From contig JAWPHD010002628.1 of NCBI GenBank assembly GCA_037043455.1, positions 1 through 64,000 of the forward strand: a DNA stretch of 64,000 nucleotides. Direction: 5' to 3'. Shown one piece after another: positions 10,710 through 22,800 of this stretch. Position 1 is the first letter of the stretch. The number at the start of each line of letters is the position of its first letter. The notes beneath the pieces were generated by a model. That model searched no databases and was not told the origin of the DNA. It saw only the letters and a program-made list of their open reading frames with translations. The translations under genes and the position numbers were made by a program. The DNA is from Cyrtodaria siliqua (taxonomy: Eukaryota; Mollusca; Bivalvia; Adapedonta; Hiatellidae).

Positions 10710-10979
10710 CATTACTTGACCTGAGCATTAACTTTCATACCCAATCCCACCCATTCTCCAAGAAGCGAAAACGGGATTGGTTGGGGTATGAAATAAAACC
10801 TTAATTTCGGCTTATTGCAAGATTAAAACATTTCACACTTAATTTTAAACAGGTTATCGCATTTCTTTCAGTAAAAAACATGTGTTTAAAAGTGTTTTGT
10901 TGTCTAAATATCCGTTATAAAATCCTGCTCATACAAGCTTTTCCATCGCTTAATATAATTAAGGCGGGACCACGTAATG
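10710..10979 (-). mobile_element. MITE family E, copy 2
   Basis: Inverted relative of 9728-9984. On the plus strand it ends GGACCACGTAATG; the other end is degraded (CATTACTTGACC). With copy 1 it makes a 1.25-kb structure with about 260-bp inverted ends, which may move as a unit or be two separate insertions. Confidence 0.8.
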
Positions 10980-11007
10980 AACGTCGAACAGGAAATGTAG
11001 CTATGAC

Positions 11008-11950
11008 ATATTAGTCATATAGAACCACAACATACAATAGTCATATAGGACCACAACATATTATAGTCATGTATAACCACAACATATTATAGTCATATAG
11101 AATCACAACACTTTATAGTCATATAGAACCACAACATACAATAGTCATATAGAACCACAACATATTATAGTCATATAGAACCACAACATATTATAGTCAT
11201 ATAGAACCACAACACTTTATAGTCATATAGAACCACAACATATTATAGTCATATAGAACCACAACATATTATAGTCATATAGAACCACAACATATTATAG
11301 TCATATAGAACCACAACACTTTATAGTCATATAGAACCACAACATACAATAGTCATATAGGACCACAACATATTATAGTCATGTATAACCACAACATATT
11401 ATAGTCATATAGAATCACAACACTTTATAGTCATATAGAACCACAACATATTATAGTCATATAGAACCACAACATATTATAGTCATATAGAACCACAACA
11501 TATTATAGTCATATAGAACCACAACATACAATAGTCATATAGAACCACAACATATTATAGTCATATAGAACCACAACATATTATAGTCATATAGAACCAC
11601 AACACTTTATAGTCATATAGAACCACAACATATTATAGTCATATAGAACCACAACACGTTATAGTCATATAGAACCACAACATACAATAGTCATATAGGA
11701 CCACAACATATTATAGTCATATAGAACCACAACATATTATAGTCATATAGAACCACAACACTTTATAGTCATATAGAACCACAACATATTATAGTCATAT
11801 AGAACCACAACACTTTATAGTCATGTATAACCACAACATATTATAGTCATATAGAACCACAACATATTATAGTCATATAGAACCACAACACTTTATAGTC
11901 ATATAGAACCACAACATATTATAGTCATATAGAACCACAACATATTATAG
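11008..11950. repeat. 26-bp minisatellite array
   Basis: About 36 units of 26 bp (AGTCATATAGAACCACAACA plus TATTAT or variants ACTTTAT, TACAAT). Variant units recur in blocks, so local segmental duplications built it. Its left edge GTCGAACAGGAAATGTAGC is the reverse complement of the module B right flank. Confidence 0.95.
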
Positions 11951-12078
11951 GTTATTGATTTGTATGGCTAAATATTACTTCGAACGAGTTGTTTTGGCAA
12001 AGGACGACGAGCTTGCGAGTCGTCCTGTGCCAAAACAACGAGTTCCAAGTAATATTTAGCCATACAAATTCAATAACC
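11950..12078. repeat. Foldback element interrupting the 26-bp array
   Basis: Nearly perfect palindrome of 129 bp: GGTTATTGATTTGTATGGC at the left returns as GCCATACAAATTCAATAACC at the right, with a tiny loop near 12010. It separates the satellite from element D2. Confidence 0.9.
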
Positions 12079-12081
12079 TTT

Positions 12082-12538
12082 TTATTGTATACTTTCATAT
12101 TGTTTTTGATCAATGTTAATTGTATGACTATTACTTTTCATTGCATTTGTGTTATTTGTATAGCTTTTGATGGAATTCCTATCTTGCCATTCAGTTTCAT
12201 TTTGTGTGGATGATTATTTTGCGCGAAAATGACGTCGACGTCATAAATAACAACAAGCGATTTTCTGAAGTTTGTTTACCATTCGATAACGTTAAAAACA
12301 GTGGGTGAGTGACCATTTGAATTATTTTATCAATTTTTGCCATAAAAGGTTGAAAAAAAACTCGTATTTTTTTGTTGACACTATAGAAAGGATTCCGTTA
12401 TTTGTATTTGAAAGTAGTTCCTTATTTCTATTTCGCGGCTCTTAGCAAGCACGAGCGAAAGTTCCCGTGCAATATCGTAGAATATTGCACGCTTAGCTCA
12501 ATGCAAACTAAACGGGACAATATGAAAGTATACAATAA
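12082..12538 (-). mobile_element. TIR DNA element, copy D2, complete
   Basis: A 457-bp element with terminal inverted repeats TTATTGTATACTTTCATATT (12083-) and AATATGAAAGTATACAATAA (12519-12538). The interior aligns with D1. The 26-bp satellite stops at the adjoining foldback and resumes right after the right TIR, so foldback plus D2 form one insertion block in the array. Non-autonomous. Confidence 0.8.
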
Positions 12539-12588
12539 TATAGTCATATAGAACCACAACATATTATAGTCATATAGAACCACAAATT
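12539..12588. repeat. 26-bp array, last two units
   Basis: Two further units of the same satellite beyond the inserted foldback and D2. Confidence 0.9.
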
Positions 12589-12643
12589 AAAACAAAAAAA
12601 TATACAACGCAATGATAAACAAACATACTTTTCAATTCAGCTA

Positions 12644-12808
12644 CTATGGAATTATCACATGTTGTTCTGAATGACCAAAGTCATTTCTAGCCGTGCACGT
12701 CCAGGTACCATCATGGTATGCGGCAGAATATCCAGACTGAGTTACCATCATGCGAAGATTATCTGCTGAGAACTCCACATCAATGGGAATTCCAATGGAG
12801 CCGTCGGT
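12644..12808 (-). CDS. LU-Ig gene exon 10: second half of Ig domain 2, stop
   Basis: Acceptor TTATTTACTAG opens 54 codons and a TAG stop. The exon starts TDGSIGIPIDVEF and ends in the hallmark Ig strand-F motif DGTWTCTARNDFG, then SEQHVIIP. The D-G-x-W-x-C spacing with A-x-N-x-x-G is typical of I-set Ig domains. It enters in phase 0, matching exon 9. The stop directly after strand G means no transmembrane or cytoplasmic part. I see no perfect AATAAA within the 100 bp before the satellite begins, so the 3' UTR may run into the 26-bp array. Confidence 0.78.
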   Translation of the reverse strand, partial: TDGSIGIPIDVEFSADNLRMMVTQSGYSAAYHDGTWTCTARNDFGHSEQHVIIP

Positions 12809-12814
12809 CTAGTA

Positions 12815-13302
12815 AATAATAATAATGTATCTTAAACTTTTCTACAGTCCAGATGTCACGTGATTTGGCCATTCGATTTTGAATAGGATACTAGTACTTA
12901 ATATTTAATGTCCCCATTAACATATGTTATGCCCATAATAGTTGTTAATGGGTAAAGCCATTAATATTTGGAAATTAACTCTGCCATTTTAATGGGTTAA
13001 ATTCATGGCAAATTAATAACAGTTTAATGAATACGTTTACTTAATGGGAGCTATTCATGTGAGCTATTCATGGAATGTTAATGGGTTGCTGTTGTATTAG
13101 TGTAATCAGCAATCAAGCATAACTGTTCCAAGTGTAATCTTATCGGACTAAATGTCACCGTTTTATTTTGTGGTTCTCTGTTTCATGACGGGCCATTAAG
13201 GAATATTACAACATTAGCGTACGATCTTTAATTTAAATTTACTGAGTGAACAATATTACTTTAACTGTGTGGTACTGAGTATTGATTTTTATATAAATAC
13301 TG
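12815..13302. other. Intron sequence with repeated TTAATGGG words
   Basis: Part of the intron between exons 9 and 10. Between about 12905 and 13090 the words TTAATG, AATGGG and ATTCATG recur at irregular spacing, which may be a decayed tandem repeat. Nothing else seen. Confidence 0.4.
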
Positions 13303-13380
13303 AAAATGGGATCCTTTGGAAGATGCTTCAAACAAGAGAAAAGTAGCAGACTCGGTTTTATTGAGTCTGTTCATGAGAAG
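13303..13380 (-). mobile_element. Module A, copy 3
   Basis: Reverse orientation: GCAGACTCGG and TTGAGTCTG arms with a TTTTATT loop, preceded by ACAAGAGAAAAGTA and GGATCCTTTGGAAG. Confidence 0.85.
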
Positions 13381-14500
13381 TAATATTATGTGCGGTATTT
13401 TACTTTGAAGCCACAAAGACTGTAATACACGTACTTAAGAATCACGTGCATAATTGTTTCCATTCAGGTACTGTATGTGTACTTTCACCCACACTTCACA
13501 TGTACATTATACAATTTGATTTATTTGAGTTGTATAGAAATAACTTCAATGAAAGTGACAAGTACGGGCTTGTAAGCAAACGTTTAGGACTCACAACACT
13601 ATTATCTCCCTTGAATACTCCTGCCCTACAGATGAATAGGTAGATGAAAAAAAACAAGTTCGCTTTTCTATATTTTAAGGATACATTGATTTATCTTTAC
13701 CAGGTTCTAAATCTACAGCATTTTAGGAAGAGATCACAGAAAAATGCATGTTGATATAAGATTTCTAGCTAATTCTGCCTCATTTTACACATCATAGGTC
13801 TAATCTCCAAGGGGTTGTATTTTTGTTTAAATTTTGAAAGGTGTCACGCAAACATGAAATTAAAAAAAGTTCAATCTGGTAAATATGTGTTAAAAGTTAA
13901 TTACAGGCAGATATTGGATCAATGAAGAATTTAAGCTTAAATACATGTTGCAAAATCTTTTTTATCTCTATGACACGAACAAAAACATTACAATGGGACC
14001 CTATGGAAAATTTATTGTGGTGTGAGACGTTAATCGCCAGTGCTAACATGTACATTGTCAGTACGTATTCCCGACTACAATTCTTCATATGTTTTGCCAA
14101 TCGGTAACCATGTATTCAATAGTATTTATGTTGAATATGGTCCTGTTCATTAACGACCTTTTAATTTGCTCATCTGATATACTTTGCGATACAGTTTGGA
14201 CCTACAGTCCATTGCATTCGGTGCCATGGTTTATATAAGACTATTTTTCTCATCTTGGCTTGGACTCATCCATATTATATATTCATTGAATGCTTATGTG
14301 ATGTGGCCGTGTTAAATTAGATAAGGATTAGACATGTACCATGCAATCACAGGCTAGAAAGAGATAAATAGTAGCTGAACCTCTGGCGTTGATTTATCAA
14401 GGCAAGTTTAATATATTATTAGATAAACACTTTCTAAGTCAACGGCTGGCCAAACTTACTTCGTTGTAATTTACAACGGCAAAAACGGTGCCAAAGTCAA
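13381..14500. other. Intron sequence, no recognised features
   Basis: AT-rich remainder of the exon 9 to 10 intron. Short frames on both strands (13446, 13897, 13922) lack domains or splice context. Confidence 0.4.
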
Positions 14501-14527
14501 ACCAGTTACTACACATAATGTACTTAC

Positions 14528-14652
14528 GGGTAGGAAGCCCCATTTTATGGCAGGTTTAGGGTAGCCAATTACCATGCAAGAAATGGAGAAAATGTCACCT
14601 GAATGCAGTGTGCCGTGGGGATCCCTAATGACAGAAACAACTGTAGCGGGTG
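14528..14652 (-). CDS. LU-Ig gene exon 9: first half of Ig domain 2
   Basis: Acceptor TTTTATTTCAG and donor GTAAGTAC bound 125 bases: 2 bases completing a Thr codon plus 41 codons. The exon reads PATVVSVIRDPHGTLHSGD, then FSISCMVIGYPKPAIKWGF. The strand-B Cys (SISC), the G-x-P-x-P phrase and the strand-C Trp (IKW) are the standard first half of an I-set Ig domain. It enters in phase 1 and leaves in phase 0, the same cut as in Ig1. Confidence 0.8.
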
Positions 14653-14820
14653 CTGAAATAAAATATGTTACCATAACTGAACAGGAAATGTCGTATTTAG
14701 AGAACGCAGTCAACCATAAACACGCTTTCAAAGCAAACAACAAGCACAAAAAATAAAAATAAACAAGTATATGCCACCACATACATAAACGGTGAGACAA
14801 TATAGTTGAAATAAAGAGCA

Positions 14821-14940
14821 CGTGACACATGATTATATAAAGAGGACGTGATATATGATTATATAAAGAGGACGTGACATTTGATTATGTAAAGAGGACG
14901 TGAAATATGTTTATATAAAGATGACGTGACATATGACTAT
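14821..14940. repeat. Short 26-bp tandem repeat
   Basis: Four diverging copies of GATTATATAAAGAGGACGTG plus ATATAT or ACATTT, in the intron between exons 8 and 9. Confidence 0.85.
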
Positions 14941-15177
14941 CAATTTGGTGATAAATCGGCTTGGACGCTTGTTTTTTTTAAATAAAAAGGTCTAGAAGCT
15001 TTGATCTAAATAGTTTGTTATCGAAATACTTGTATCGTTCCTGATTGGATGACACAGACGAAACGAAAAATGACAGTGCACTATTTCATAAATTAATAAC
15101 TAAAGAAAGAGAAACAAATATTTATTATATCAACTAAACGTGGATGGTCAAACATGCCTTAATAAAACAATATTTAA

Positions 15178-15282
15178 TTAATACTGTAAAGGTGATCCCT
15201 TGGAAGGAACACACACAAACAAAAGAGAAAAGTGCAACACCTCTCACGACTCCTGGCGCCGTCTTAAACGGTATTTTTTTTT
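15178..15282 (-). mobile_element. Module A, copy 4, internally deleted
   Basis: The ends of module A are present (GATCCCTTGGAAG and ACAAAAGAGAAAAGT on one side, GCAACACCTCTCACG on the other). The segment with the CAGACTC hairpin and one arm of the first hairpin is missing, so neither hairpin can form. Confidence 0.65.
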
Positions 15283-15374
15283 TCGGCGCAAAGGATCTAT
15301 AACTTAAATTTTGTATTTAAAATCGAGCATCGAGCAAACCTTAACAACTGCAAATAATAGACTGAACGTCTTAC

Positions 15375-15537
15375 TTGGCTGTATGTGGACTGTCAAGGAG
15401 GATTGAGCTGTCTGACCATTGTAGGCCAAGGCCATGCAACTATATGTTCCCATATTGCTTTCCGTCAAATGTGCTATAGAAAGGATAGATATTTCTCCAT
15501 TCCCTTGGTATGTGACACCTGCAGGAAGCCCTTGGTG
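15375..15537 (-). CDS. LU-Ig gene exon 8: second half of Ig domain 1
   Basis: Acceptor TTAAATTCCAG and donor GTAAGACG bound 163 bases, 54 codons plus 1 base. It begins HQGLPAGVTYQGNGE, continues ISILSIAHLTESNMGTYSCM (strands E-F with the conserved Y-x-C) and ends SSLTVHIQP. The leftover A joins CA of exon 9 to give Thr. It enters in phase 0, in frame with exon 7. The 12.5-kb intron upstream contains the 54-bp satellite. Confidence 0.82.
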
Positions 15538-15825
15538 CTGGAATTTAATATAATTATATTTCAGACGGAAACCTTATCCAGTCCCGTGATATGTTACGCA
15601 AATATGGAGCGCCAAGTTAAGCAATTAACAGACAATATAAAACTACTGATCGTATGGGAAACAACACTTGTCTCAGGAATCTTAAGTTCAGCCAAAAGTG
15701 AGAGATAACACGGTTAATACATATGACCGAATGGTATTAACAAATGCTAAAACAGGTTAAATATTGTTGCAGACCCTATTGTGTTCATATATCTCACGGG
15801 GGGACACCTTCGCATCCCCAGAAAT

Positions 15826-15898
15826 AAAAAAATAATAATAATAATAATTATAATAATAATAATAATAACAATAATAATAATAAAACGGGGGGGGGGGA
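15826..15898. repeat. AAT microsatellite and G homopolymer
   Basis: About 50 bp of AAT/AATAAC trinucleotides followed by a run of 9-10 G. On the minus strand this yields an Ile- or Tyr-rich frame that is not a gene. Confidence 0.95.
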
Positions 15899-16175
15899 AA
15901 CATTCCTTTGCTTTCCACTTGAGTTCCATTTGGGCTGAGTTTTAAATGAAGCAGAGGTACATGTGCATGCGAAATGCATTTATAACAAAACATAATTATA
16001 TATAAAACATGCGCGGACATTAATTAATTACACAAATCCATTTCTTGAAAAATAAATACATAACAGCACAGGCATCGTCTCAATTTCATTTCGAACACGT
16101 TATATTTGCTTTCAATTGTGTACTTGAGAGAAAATTACCTGTTTGACTTAAGTTTAAGATCAATCAATGCCCTGT

Positions 16176-16268
16176 GATTCATGAACAGACTCAATAAAAC
16201 GGATTCATCTGATACGTTTCTCTCTTGTTTGTGTTTGTTGATTGCAAGGGATCCAGCTTTTCAGTAAA
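16176..16268 (+). mobile_element. Module A, copy 5, second hairpin broken
   Basis: ATGAACAGACTCAATAAAAC is intact, but the right arm reads GGATTCATCTG and no longer pairs. The CTCTTGTTTGTGTTTGTTG tail is present. It lies 380 bp before module B copy 1. Confidence 0.75.
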
Positions 16269-16650
16269 TAAGTAGGATGAGTATCTTTGCCGGACCCCTG
16301 CCATACCTCTGCCGGACATCTACTCTTACTCTTCTGATTGCTGTGCCGTTACAATGACGGAACAGTTCTTGAGGATTTCACTAACATTCATATATACATG
16401 ATCATAATTTTGATATAGTGATAATGACTATTGTAGCATGGTCACTGAAAGTTACCTCTGCAATATGAAAGGTGTAAATCGTTTAATTGAAAATAACACC
16501 TGTCAGAATAAATGGTGTATTACAGCTACCAGTTATTGGAAGTTAGAGTATGGCATGGAGCTGAAATGGACATCATACAAAACACGTTGGTTAATTGAAA
16601 CACCTCAATAAATTAACCAACTCAATGAGACCATACTCTATCTATTACTT
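16269..16650. other. Intron sequence with short inverted words
   Basis: Between modules A and B. TAGAGTATGG near 16550 and CCATACTCTA near 16631 are inverted around about 80 bp, and GGTTAATT / AATTAACC lie inside, so a small decayed foldback is likely. Confidence 0.4.
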
Positions 16651-16867
16651 AATGCTGCCTTGTTTGTTAAGAATATAACCTGGAGGGGATAGCTTTATTT
16701 AAACTGTCCCGTTTTATTGGGATAACAGTAGGGTAAGAGTGAGGTTTGGTGTACCCTAAAACCATGTTTAAACCCTCAGTGCCCTTTTTTTGTCACTGAC
16801 CTTTCCAAGGCTGTAACCCGATTGTCAGCCCATTTATATGTGAGATGTTATGTCTTGCAAAATCATT
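16651..16867 (+). mobile_element. Module B, copy 1 (left flank of the 54-bp array)
   Basis: Shares with the copies at 41.4, 53.6 and 54.5 kb the words GCCTTGTTTGTTA, TATAACCTGG, GGGTAAGAGTGAGGTTTGGT, CCTAAAACCATGTTTAAACC and TTCCAAGGC. It directly precedes the array. No coding capacity. Confidence 0.75.
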
Positions 16868-19800
16868 TTTAACATTGTTGTTGTTTCTATGCGTGGTTTT
16901 GGTTGAATGTGGTTCTTGAATGCTACATTGTTGTTTGTTTCTATGCGTGGTTTAGGCTGAATGTGGTTATTGACTGCTACATTGTTGTTTGTTTCTATGC
17001 GTGGTTTTGGTTGAATGTGGTTCTTGAATGCTACATTGTTGTTTGTTTCTATGCGTGGTTTTGGTTGAATGTTGTTCTTGAATGCTACAATGTTGTTTGT
17101 TTCAATGCGTGGTTTTGGTTGAATGTGGTTCTTGAAAGCCAAATTGTTATTTGTTTCTATGCGTGGTTTTGGTTGCATGTGGTTCTTGAATGCTACAATG
17201 TTATTTGTTTCTATGCGTGGTTTTGGTTGAATGTGGTTCTTGAAAGCCAAATTGTTATTTGTTTCTATGCGTGGTTTTGATTGAATGTGGTTCTTGAACG
17301 CTACATTGTTGTTTGTTTCTACGCGTGGTTTTCGTTGAATGTGGTTATTGAATGCTACATTGTTGTTGTTTCTATGCGTGGTTTTGATTGAATGTGGTTC
17401 TTGAATGCTAAATTGTTTTTTGTTTCTATGCGTGGTTTTGGTTGAACGTGATTATTGAATGCTACATTGTTATTTGTTTCTATGCGTGGTTTTGGTTGAA
17501 TGTGGTTATTGAATGCTACATTGTTGTTGTTTTCTATGCGTCGTTTTGGTTGAACGTGGTTATTGAATGCTACATTGTTATTTGTTTCTATGTGTGGTTT
17601 TGGTTGAATGTGGTTATTGAATGCTACATTGTTGTTTATTTCTATGCGTGGTTTTCGTTGAATGTAGTTCTTGAATGCTACATTGTTGTTTGTTTCTATG
17701 CGTGGTTTTCGTTGAATATGGTTCTTGACTGCTACATTGTTGTTTGTTTCTATGCGTGGTTTTGGTTGAATATGGTTCTTGACTGCTACATTGTTGTTTG
17801 TTTCTATGCGTGGTTTAGCCTGAATGTGGTTCTTGAATGCTACATTGTTGTTTGTTTCTATGCGTGGTTTTGGTTGAATGTGGTTCTTGAAAGCCAAATT
17901 GTTATTTGTTTCTATGCGTGGTTTTGATTGAATGTGGTTCTTGAATGCTACATTGTTGTTTGTTTCTATGTGTGGTTTAGGCTGAATGTGGTTCTTGAAT
18001 GCTACATTGTTGTTTGTTTCTATGCGTGGTTTTCGTTGAACGTGGTTATTGAATGCTACATTGTTGTTTGTTTCTATGCGTGGTTTAGGCTGAATGTGGT
18101 TATTGACTGCTACATTGTTGTTTGTTTCTATGCGTGGTTTTGGTTGAATGTGGTTCTTGAATGCTACATTGTTGTTTGTTTCTATGCGTGGTTTTGGTTG
18201 AATGTTGTTCTTGAATGCTACAATGTTGTTTGTTTCAATGCGTGGTTTTGGTTGAATGTGGTTCTTGAAAGCCAAATTGTTATTTGTTTCTATGCGTGGT
18301 TTTGGTTGCATGTGGTTCTTGAATGCTACATTGTTATTTGTTTCTATGCGTGGTTTTGGTTGAATGTGGTTCTTGAAAGCCAAATTGTTATTTGTTTCTA
18401 TGCGTGGTTTTGATTGAATGTGGTTCTTGAACGCTACATTGTTGTTTGTTTCTACGCGTGGTTTTCGTTGAATGTGGTTATTGAATGCTACATTGTTGTT
18501 GTTTCTATGCGTGGTTTTGATTGAATGTGGTTCTTGAATGCTAAATTGTTTTTTGTTTCTATGCGTGGTTTTGGTTGAACGTGATTATTGAATGCTACAT
18601 TGTTATTTGTTTCTATGCGTGGTTTTGGTTGAATGTGGTTATTGAATGCTACATTGTTGTTGTTTTCTATGCGTCGTTTTGGTTGAACGTGGTTATTGAA
18701 TGCTACATTGTTATTTGTTTCTATGTGTGGTTTTGGTTGAATGTGGTTATTGAATGCTACATTGTTGTTTATTTCTATGCGTGGTTTTCGTTGAATGTAG
18801 TTCTTGAATGCTACATTGTTGTTTGTTTCTATGCGTGGTTTTCGTTGAATATGGTTCTTGACTGCTACATTGTTGTTTGTTTCTATGCGTGGTTTTGGTT
18901 GAATATGGTTCTTGACTGCTACATTGTTGTTTGTTTCTATGCGTGGTTTAGGCTGAATGTGGTTCTTGAATGCTACATTGTTGTTTGTTTCTATGCGTGG
19001 TTTTGGTTGAATGTGGTTCTTGAAAGCCAAATTGTTATTTGTTTCTATGCGTGGTTTTGATTGAATGTGGTTCTTGAATGCTACATTGTTGTTTGTTTCT
19101 ATGTGTGGTTTAGGCTGAATGTGGTTCTTGAATGCTACATTGTTGTTTGTTTCTATGCGTGGTTTTCGTTGAACGTGGTTATTGAATGCTACATTGTTGT
19201 TTGTTTCTATGCGTGGTTTAGGCTGAATGTGGTTATTGACTGCTACATTGTTGTTTGTTTCTATGCGTGGTTTTGGTTGAATGTGGTTCTTGAATGCTAC
19301 ATTGTTGTTTGTTTCTATGCGTGGTTTTGGTTGAATGTTGTTCTTGAATGCTACAATGTTGTTTGTTTCAATGCGTGGTTTTGGTTGAATGTGGTTCTTG
19401 AAAGCCAAATTGTTATTTGTTTCTATGCGTGGTTTTGGTTGCATGTGGTTCTTGAATGCTACATTGTTATTTGTTTCTATGCGTGGTTTTGGTTGAATGT
19501 GGTTCTTGAAAGCCAAATTGTTATTTGTTTCTATGCGTGGTTTTGATTGAATGTGGTTCTTGAACGCTACATTGTTGTTTGTTTCTACGCGTGGTTTTCG
19601 TTGAATGTGGTTATTGAATGCTACATTGTTGTTGTTTCTATGCGTGGTTTTGATTGAATGTGGTTCTTGAATGCTAAATTTTTTTTGTTTCTATGCGTGG
19701 TTTTGGTTGAACGTGATTATTGAATGCTACATTGTTATTTGTTTCTATGCGTGGTTTTGGTTGAATGTGGTTATTGAATGCTACATTGTTGTTTTTTTCT

Positions 19801-22800
19801 ATGCGTGGTTTTGGTTGAACGTGGTTATTGAATGCTACATTGTTATTTGTTTCTATGTGTGGTTTTGGTTGAATGTGGTTATTGAATGCTACATTGTTGT
19901 TTATTTCTATGCGTGGTTTTCGTTGAATGTGGTTCTTGAATGCTACATTGTTGTTTGTTTCTATGCGTGGTTTTCGTTGAATATGGTTCTTGACTGCTAC
20001 ATTGTTGTTTGTTTCTATGCGTGGTTTTGGTTGAATATGGTTCTTTACTGCTACATTGTTGTTTGTTTCTATGCGTGGTTTAGGCTGAATGTGGTTCTTG
20101 AATGCTACATTGTTGTTTGTTTCTATGCGTGGTTTAGGCTGAATGTGGTTCTTGACTGCTACATTGTTGTTTATTTCTATGCGTGGTTTTCGTTGAATAT
20201 GGTTCTTGAATGCTACATTGTTGTTTATTTCTATGCGTGGTTTTCGTTGAATGTGGTTCTTCAATGCTACATTGTTGTTTATTTCTATGCGTGGTTTTCG
20301 TTGAATATGGTTCTTGAATGCTACATTGTTGTTGTTTCTATGCGTGGTTTTCGTTGAATGTGGTGCTTGAATGCTACATTGTTGTTTATTTCTATGCGTG
20401 GTTTAGGCTGAATGTGGTTATTGACTGCTACATTGTTGTTTGTTTCTATGCGTGGTTTTCGTTGAATGTGGTTCTTGAATGCTACATTGTTGTTTGTTTC
20501 TATGCGTGGTTTTCGTTGAATGTGGTTATTGACTGCTACATTGTTGTTTGTTTCTATGCGTGGTTTTCGTTGAATGTGGTTCTTGAATGCTACATTGTTG
20601 TTTATTTCTATGCGTGGTTTAGGCTGAATGTGGTTATTGACTGCTACATTGTTGTTTATTTTTATGCGTGGTTTTCGTTGAATATGGTTCTTGACTGCTA
20701 CATTGTTGTTTGTTTCTATGCGTGGTTTTGGTTGAATATGGTTCTTGAATGCTACATTGTTGTTTGTTTCTATGCGTGGTTTTGGTTGAATATGGTTCTT
20801 GAATGCTACATTGTTGTTGTTTCTATGCGTGGTTTTCCTTGAATGTGGTTCTTGAATGCTACATTGTTGTTTATTTCTATGCGTGGTTTAGGCTGAATGT
20901 GGTTATTGACTGCTACATTTTTGTTTATTTCTATGCGTGGTTTTGGTTGAATATGGTTCTTGACTGCTACATTGTTGTTTGTTTCTATGCGTGGTTTTGG
21001 TTGAATATGGTTCTTGAATGCTACATTGTTGTTTATTTCTATGCGTGGTTTAGGCTGAATGTGGTTATTGACTGCTACATTGTTGTTTATTTCTATGCGT
21101 GGTTTTCGTTGAATGTGGTTCTTGAATGCTACATTGTTGTTTATTTCTATGCGTGGTTTTCGTTGAATGTGGTTCTTGAATGCTACATTGTTGTTTGTTT
21201 CTATGCGTGGTTTTCGTTGAATGTGGTTATTGAATGCTACATTGTTGTTTGTTTCTATCCGTGGTTTTGGTTGAATATGGTTCTTGAATGCTACATTGTT
21301 GTTTATTTCTATGCGTGGTTTAGGCTGAATATGGTTATTGAATGCTACATTGTTGTTTGTTTCTATGCGTGGTTTAGGCTGAATGTGGTTATTGACTGCT
21401 ACATTGTTGTTTGTTTCTATGCGTGGTTTTGGTTGAATATGGTTCTTGACTGCTACATTGTTGTTTGTTTCTATGCGTGGTTTTCGTTGAATGTGGTTCT
21501 TGAATGCTACATTGTTGTTTGTTTCTATGCGTGGTTTAGGCTGAATGTGGTTATTGACTGCTACATTGTTGTTTATTTCTATGCGTGGTTTTCGTTGAAT
21601 ATGGTTCTTGAATGCTACATTGTTGTTTATTTCTATGCGTGGTTTTCGTTGAATGTGGTTCTTGACTGCTACATTGTTGTTTGTTTCTATGCGTGGTTTT
21701 GGTTGAATGTGGTTCTTGAATGCTACATTGTTGTTTATTTCTATGCGTGGTTTAGGCTGAATGTGGTTATTGACTGCTACATTGTTGTTTGTTTCTATGC
21801 GTGGTTTTCGTTGAATGTGGTTATTGACTGCTACATTGTTGTTTGTTTCTATGCGTGGTTTTCGTTGAATGTGGTTCTTGAATGCTAAATTGTTGTTTAT
21901 TTCTATGCGTGGTTTAGGCTGAATGTGGTTATTGACTGCTACATTGTTGTTTATTTCTATGCGTGGTTTTCGTTGAATGTGGTTCTTGAATGCTACATTG
22001 TTGTTTGTTTCTATGCGTGGTTTTGGTTGAATATGGTTCTTGAATGCTACATTGTTGTTTGTTTCTATGCGTGGTTTTGGTTGAATATGGTTCTTGAATG
22101 CTACATTGTTGTTTATTTCTATGCGTGGTTTAGGCTGAATGTGGTTATTGACTGCTACATTGTTGTTTATTTCTATGCGTGGTTTTCGTTGAATGTGGTT
22201 CTTGAATGCTACATTGTTGTTTGTTTCTATGCGTGTGTTTGGTTGAATGTGGTTATTGAATGCTACATTGTTGTTTGTTTCAATGCGTGGTTTAGGCTGA
22301 ATGTGGTTATTGACTGCTACATTGTTGTTTGTTTCTATGCGTGTTTTTGGTTGAATGTGGTTATTGAATGCTACATTGTTGTTTGTTTCTATGCGTGCTT
22401 TTCGTTGAATGTGGTTCTTGAATGCTACATTGTTGTTTATTTCTATGCGTGGTTTTGGTTGAATGTGGTTATTGAATGCTACATTGTTGTTTGTTTCTAT
22501 GCGTGGTTTTCGTTGAATGTGGTTCTTGAATGCTACATTGTTGTTTATTTCTATGCGTGGTTTTCGTTGAATGTGGTTCTTGACTGCTACAGTGTTGTTT
22601 GTTTCTATGCGTGGTTTAGGCTGAATGTGGTTATTGAATGCTACATTGTTGTTTATTTCTATGCGTGGTTTTCGTTGAATGTGGTTCTTGACTGCTACAT
22701 TGTTGTTTGTTACTATGCGTGGTTTAGGCTGAATGTGGTTATTGACTGCTACATTGTTGTTTATTTCTATGCGTGGTTTAGGCTGAATGCGGTTATTGAC

